Origin: Rhodococcus rhodnii
GTDB lineage: Bacteria; Actinomycetota; Actinomycetes; Mycobacteriales; Pseudonocardiaceae
NCBI GenBank assembly: GCA_000720375.1
Contig: JOAA01000070.1
Span: 1 to 22,907 of the forward strand
DNA: 22,907 bases
Direction of reading: 5' to 3'
A model generated the notes under the pieces. That model worked only from the letters and a program-made list of their open reading frames with translations. It was not told the DNA's origin and made no database searches. Made by a program: the position numbers and the translations under genes. Below, in pieces: positions 20,143 to 22,907 of this stretch (the first letter of the stretch is position 1; the number at the start of each line of letters is the position of its first letter).

Positions 20143-20345
20143 CTATCCGGTGATGAGGGCGGCGGGGAGTCTGCCGGTGCGGCGGCCTTTGTTGTAGAGG
20201 GTGAGCAGTTCGTGCAGCAGGACCGAACGGTGGTCGAACTCGCGGGTTTTCGCCTCGTCGGTCCAGCGTTTCTCGACCAGGAACAGGAATTGCCCGACGG
20301 CTTTGAGGATGTTCTGGTCGACTGCTTTGGGGTCGTCACGCCCCC
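20143..20345 (-). pseudogene. C-terminal fragment of an unrecognised protein
   Basis: The minus strand reads GRDDPKAVDQNILKAVGQFL, then FLVEKRWTDEAKTREFDHRS, then HELLTLYNKGRRTGRLPAALITG and a stop at 20143-20145. The clean helical pattern, ordinary amino-acid mix and ending in a stop suggest a true protein tail, better than the plus-strand translation of the same bases. It begins exactly at the terminal repeat of an IS remnant (20346), so the rest of the gene is missing. I cannot name the family. Confidence 0.5.
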
Positions 20346-21826
<1,481 letters not shown>

Positions 21827-21856
21827 CGGTCTGCTGCGTCTGTGAGGAGGTTCGTG

Positions 21857-22531
21857 ATGAAGCGTTTTCTCCGTGACAACGGCCTCGGTGTCGGCTTCGG
21901 ACTGCTGTTCCTCGGCGCGCTGATCGGTCAGGCCTTCGCCGGACAGGCGGACTTCAACAACCAGCAGCTGGCCGACGGCGCACAGCCCGTGTCGTTCTTG
22001 TCCTACATCGCCTCCAGCGAATTCGTGGTCAACGTGGCGGAGAACTGGCAGTCCGAATACCTGCAGTTCTTCCTGTTCATCTTCGCGACGGTGTGGCTGG
22101 TCCAACGTGGATCACCGGAATCCAAGAGCATCGACAACATCGGCGCGGAGTCCGACGAGCAACAGCAGCTGGGCGAACACACCACATCTCAGTCACCTGC
22201 CTGGGCCCGCACCGGAGGGTGGCGCACCGCGCTGTTCTCCAACTCACTCGGCGTGGTGATGCTCGCGATATTCCTGCTGTCGTGGCTCGCCCAGTCGATC
22301 GCCGGACTCACCGCGTACAACGCCGAACAGCTCGCGCAGTACGAAGACCCGGTCGCATGGCTTGCCTACCTCGGCAGCGCGGACTTCTGGAACCGAACCC
22401 TGCAGAACTGGCAGTCCGAGTTCCTCGCGATCGGATCCATGGTCGTGCTGAGCATCTACCTGCGCCAGCGCGGATCACCCGAATCCAAACCGGTCGGCGA
22501 GCCACACGTCACGACAGACAAAACCGGTTGA
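21857..22531 (+). CDS. Two-half membrane protein, DUF6766-type
   Basis: A 224-residue membrane protein. AGGAGG at 21845-21850 lies 6 bases before the ATG at 21857, so this start is better than the GTG at 21842. The protein is an internal duplication: NGLGVGFGLLFLGALIGQAFAG, NWQSEYL (63-69) and RGSPESK (84-90) in the first half are repeated as NSLGVVMLAIFLLSWLAQSIAG, NWQSEFL (184-190) and RGSPESK (205-211), an offset of 121. Each half has two hydrophobic segments, giving about four membrane helices. From memory it belongs to a family of actinobacterial and proteobacterial proteins of unknown function (DUF6766). The gene begins 30 bases after an IS-A end, so its native promoter was probably removed; expression may depend on the element. 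Role unknown. Confidence 0.85.
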   Translation: MKRFLRDNGLGVGFGLLFLGALIGQAFAGQADFNNQQLADGAQPVSFLSYIASSEFVVNVAENWQSEYLQFFLFIFATVWLVQRGSPESKSIDNIGAESDEQQQLGEHTTSQSPAWARTGGWRTALFSNSLGVVMLAIFLLSWLAQSIAGLTAYNAEQLAQYEDPVAWLAYLGSADFWNRTLQNWQSEFLAIGSMVVLSIYLRQRGSPESKPVGEPHVTTDKTG

Positions 22532-22623
22532 GCCTCCACGCCAAGGTCAAGTGCGCATACTGCCGAAGGACTGCAAAAGACCGGCGACTGTCCTGTTTCT
22601 GGTGAAGGTCGCCGCACGATAGG

Positions 22624-22808
22624 GACAAGCAGACCGAACGCGCCCGCGCGGTCGCCTTCGAGCAAGTGCACTTCCGCTACAGCACCGACCTTCCGGGAGT
22701 GCACCACGAGGTCAGCTGCACCATCCCCGCCCGGCAGCATGACCACGTTCGTCGGACCTTCCGGCGCAGGTAAAACCACCGTCTTCTATTCCATCGAACG
22801 CTTCTACG
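22624..22808 (+). pseudogene. ABC exporter ATP-binding domain fragment
   Basis: The first frame reads ERARAVAFEQVHFRYSTDLP, then GVHHEVSCTIPAR, the start of an ABC nucleotide-binding domain of exporter type. After a frame change near 22735 it continues TTFVGPSGAGKTTVFYSIER FYV, where GPSGAGKTT is the Walker A motif (lysine at 22772). IS-B starts at 22809 and ends the homology, so the Q-loop, signature and Walker B are missing, as is the membrane domain upstream. Bases 22532-22623 between the membrane-protein gene and this fragment show nothing recognisable. The fragment is inactive. Confidence 0.83.
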
Positions 22809-22907
22809 TGTGAGGTTCCAAAACGCTGCACCGCGTTCTTGACCTGCGATGACCGCACCGGTCTACGGGCAGGGCATGATCGTGGGACGTGTGGTTGCGA
22901 CTGGTGT
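22809..22907 (+). mobile_element. IS-B copy 4, left end (runs off the window)
   Basis: TGTGAGGTTCCAAAACGCTG at 22809 is identical to the first 20 bases of IS-B copy 3. The GGGCAGGGCATGATCGTGGG stretch and the beginning of a transposase frame follow to the window end. Whether the element is complete cannot be seen. Confidence 0.85.

Overview
The window is high-GC DNA with actinomycete gene style: GTG starts, GC-rich codons, a modular type I polyketide synthase, a DUF574-type methyltransferase and actinobacterial insertion sequences. Some features would fit Pseudonocardiales or Streptomyces, but no rRNA or other phylogenetic marker is present, so the genus is not determined.

Left part (1-8425) is natural-product biosynthesis. 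After scraps that look like the end of a MarR-type regulator and the tail of a short-chain dehydrogenase comes one very large gene (240-6968) encoding a 2242-residue polyketide synthase. Its order is AMP-dependent acyl ligase, ACP, KS, malonyl-type AT, DH, KR, ACP, with no ER and no thioesterase. A flavin-dependent halogenase (6965-8425) overlaps its stop codon by an ATGA junction. The pair reads as a loading-plus-first-extension protein and a tailoring enzyme: a carboxylic acid is activated and loaded on ACP1, extended once (or iteratively) with malonyl-CoA, reduced and probably dehydrated, with chlorination or bromination of a carrier-bound or free intermediate. The chain has no release domain here, so other genes must lie outside the window. 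A truncated aromatic FAD-monooxygenase (8564-8913) faces the halogenase.

Middle and right part (8914-22907) is an insertion-sequence graveyard. Two related rve/DDE element types dominate. I call them IS-A (ends TGTCCTGGTCGA; two full-length copies, both exactly 1180 bp, and one left-truncated copy) and IS-B (ends TGTGGGG or TGTGAGG with TTCCA or TGCCA; one intact copy of 1193 bp, one frameshifted copy, and several end fragments). Pieces of at least two further relatives are present. These elements have cut into a secreted sialidase-like gene, a MatC/SLC13-type permease, a formylglycine-generating-enzyme-like gene, the monooxygenase and an ABC exporter gene, leaving fragments that abut element ends.

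Apparently intact cargo between the elements: a GNAT acetyltransferase (11412-12023), a secreted six-repeat tectonin-like protein (12243-13064), a small coiled-coil protein (14713-15063), a DUF574 SAM-dependent methyltransferase (17949-18797), an unrecognised Arg-rich protein (19054-20400, C-terminus doubtful) and a two-half membrane protein of DUF6766 type (21857-22531). No tRNA, rRNA or CRISPR array was seen.
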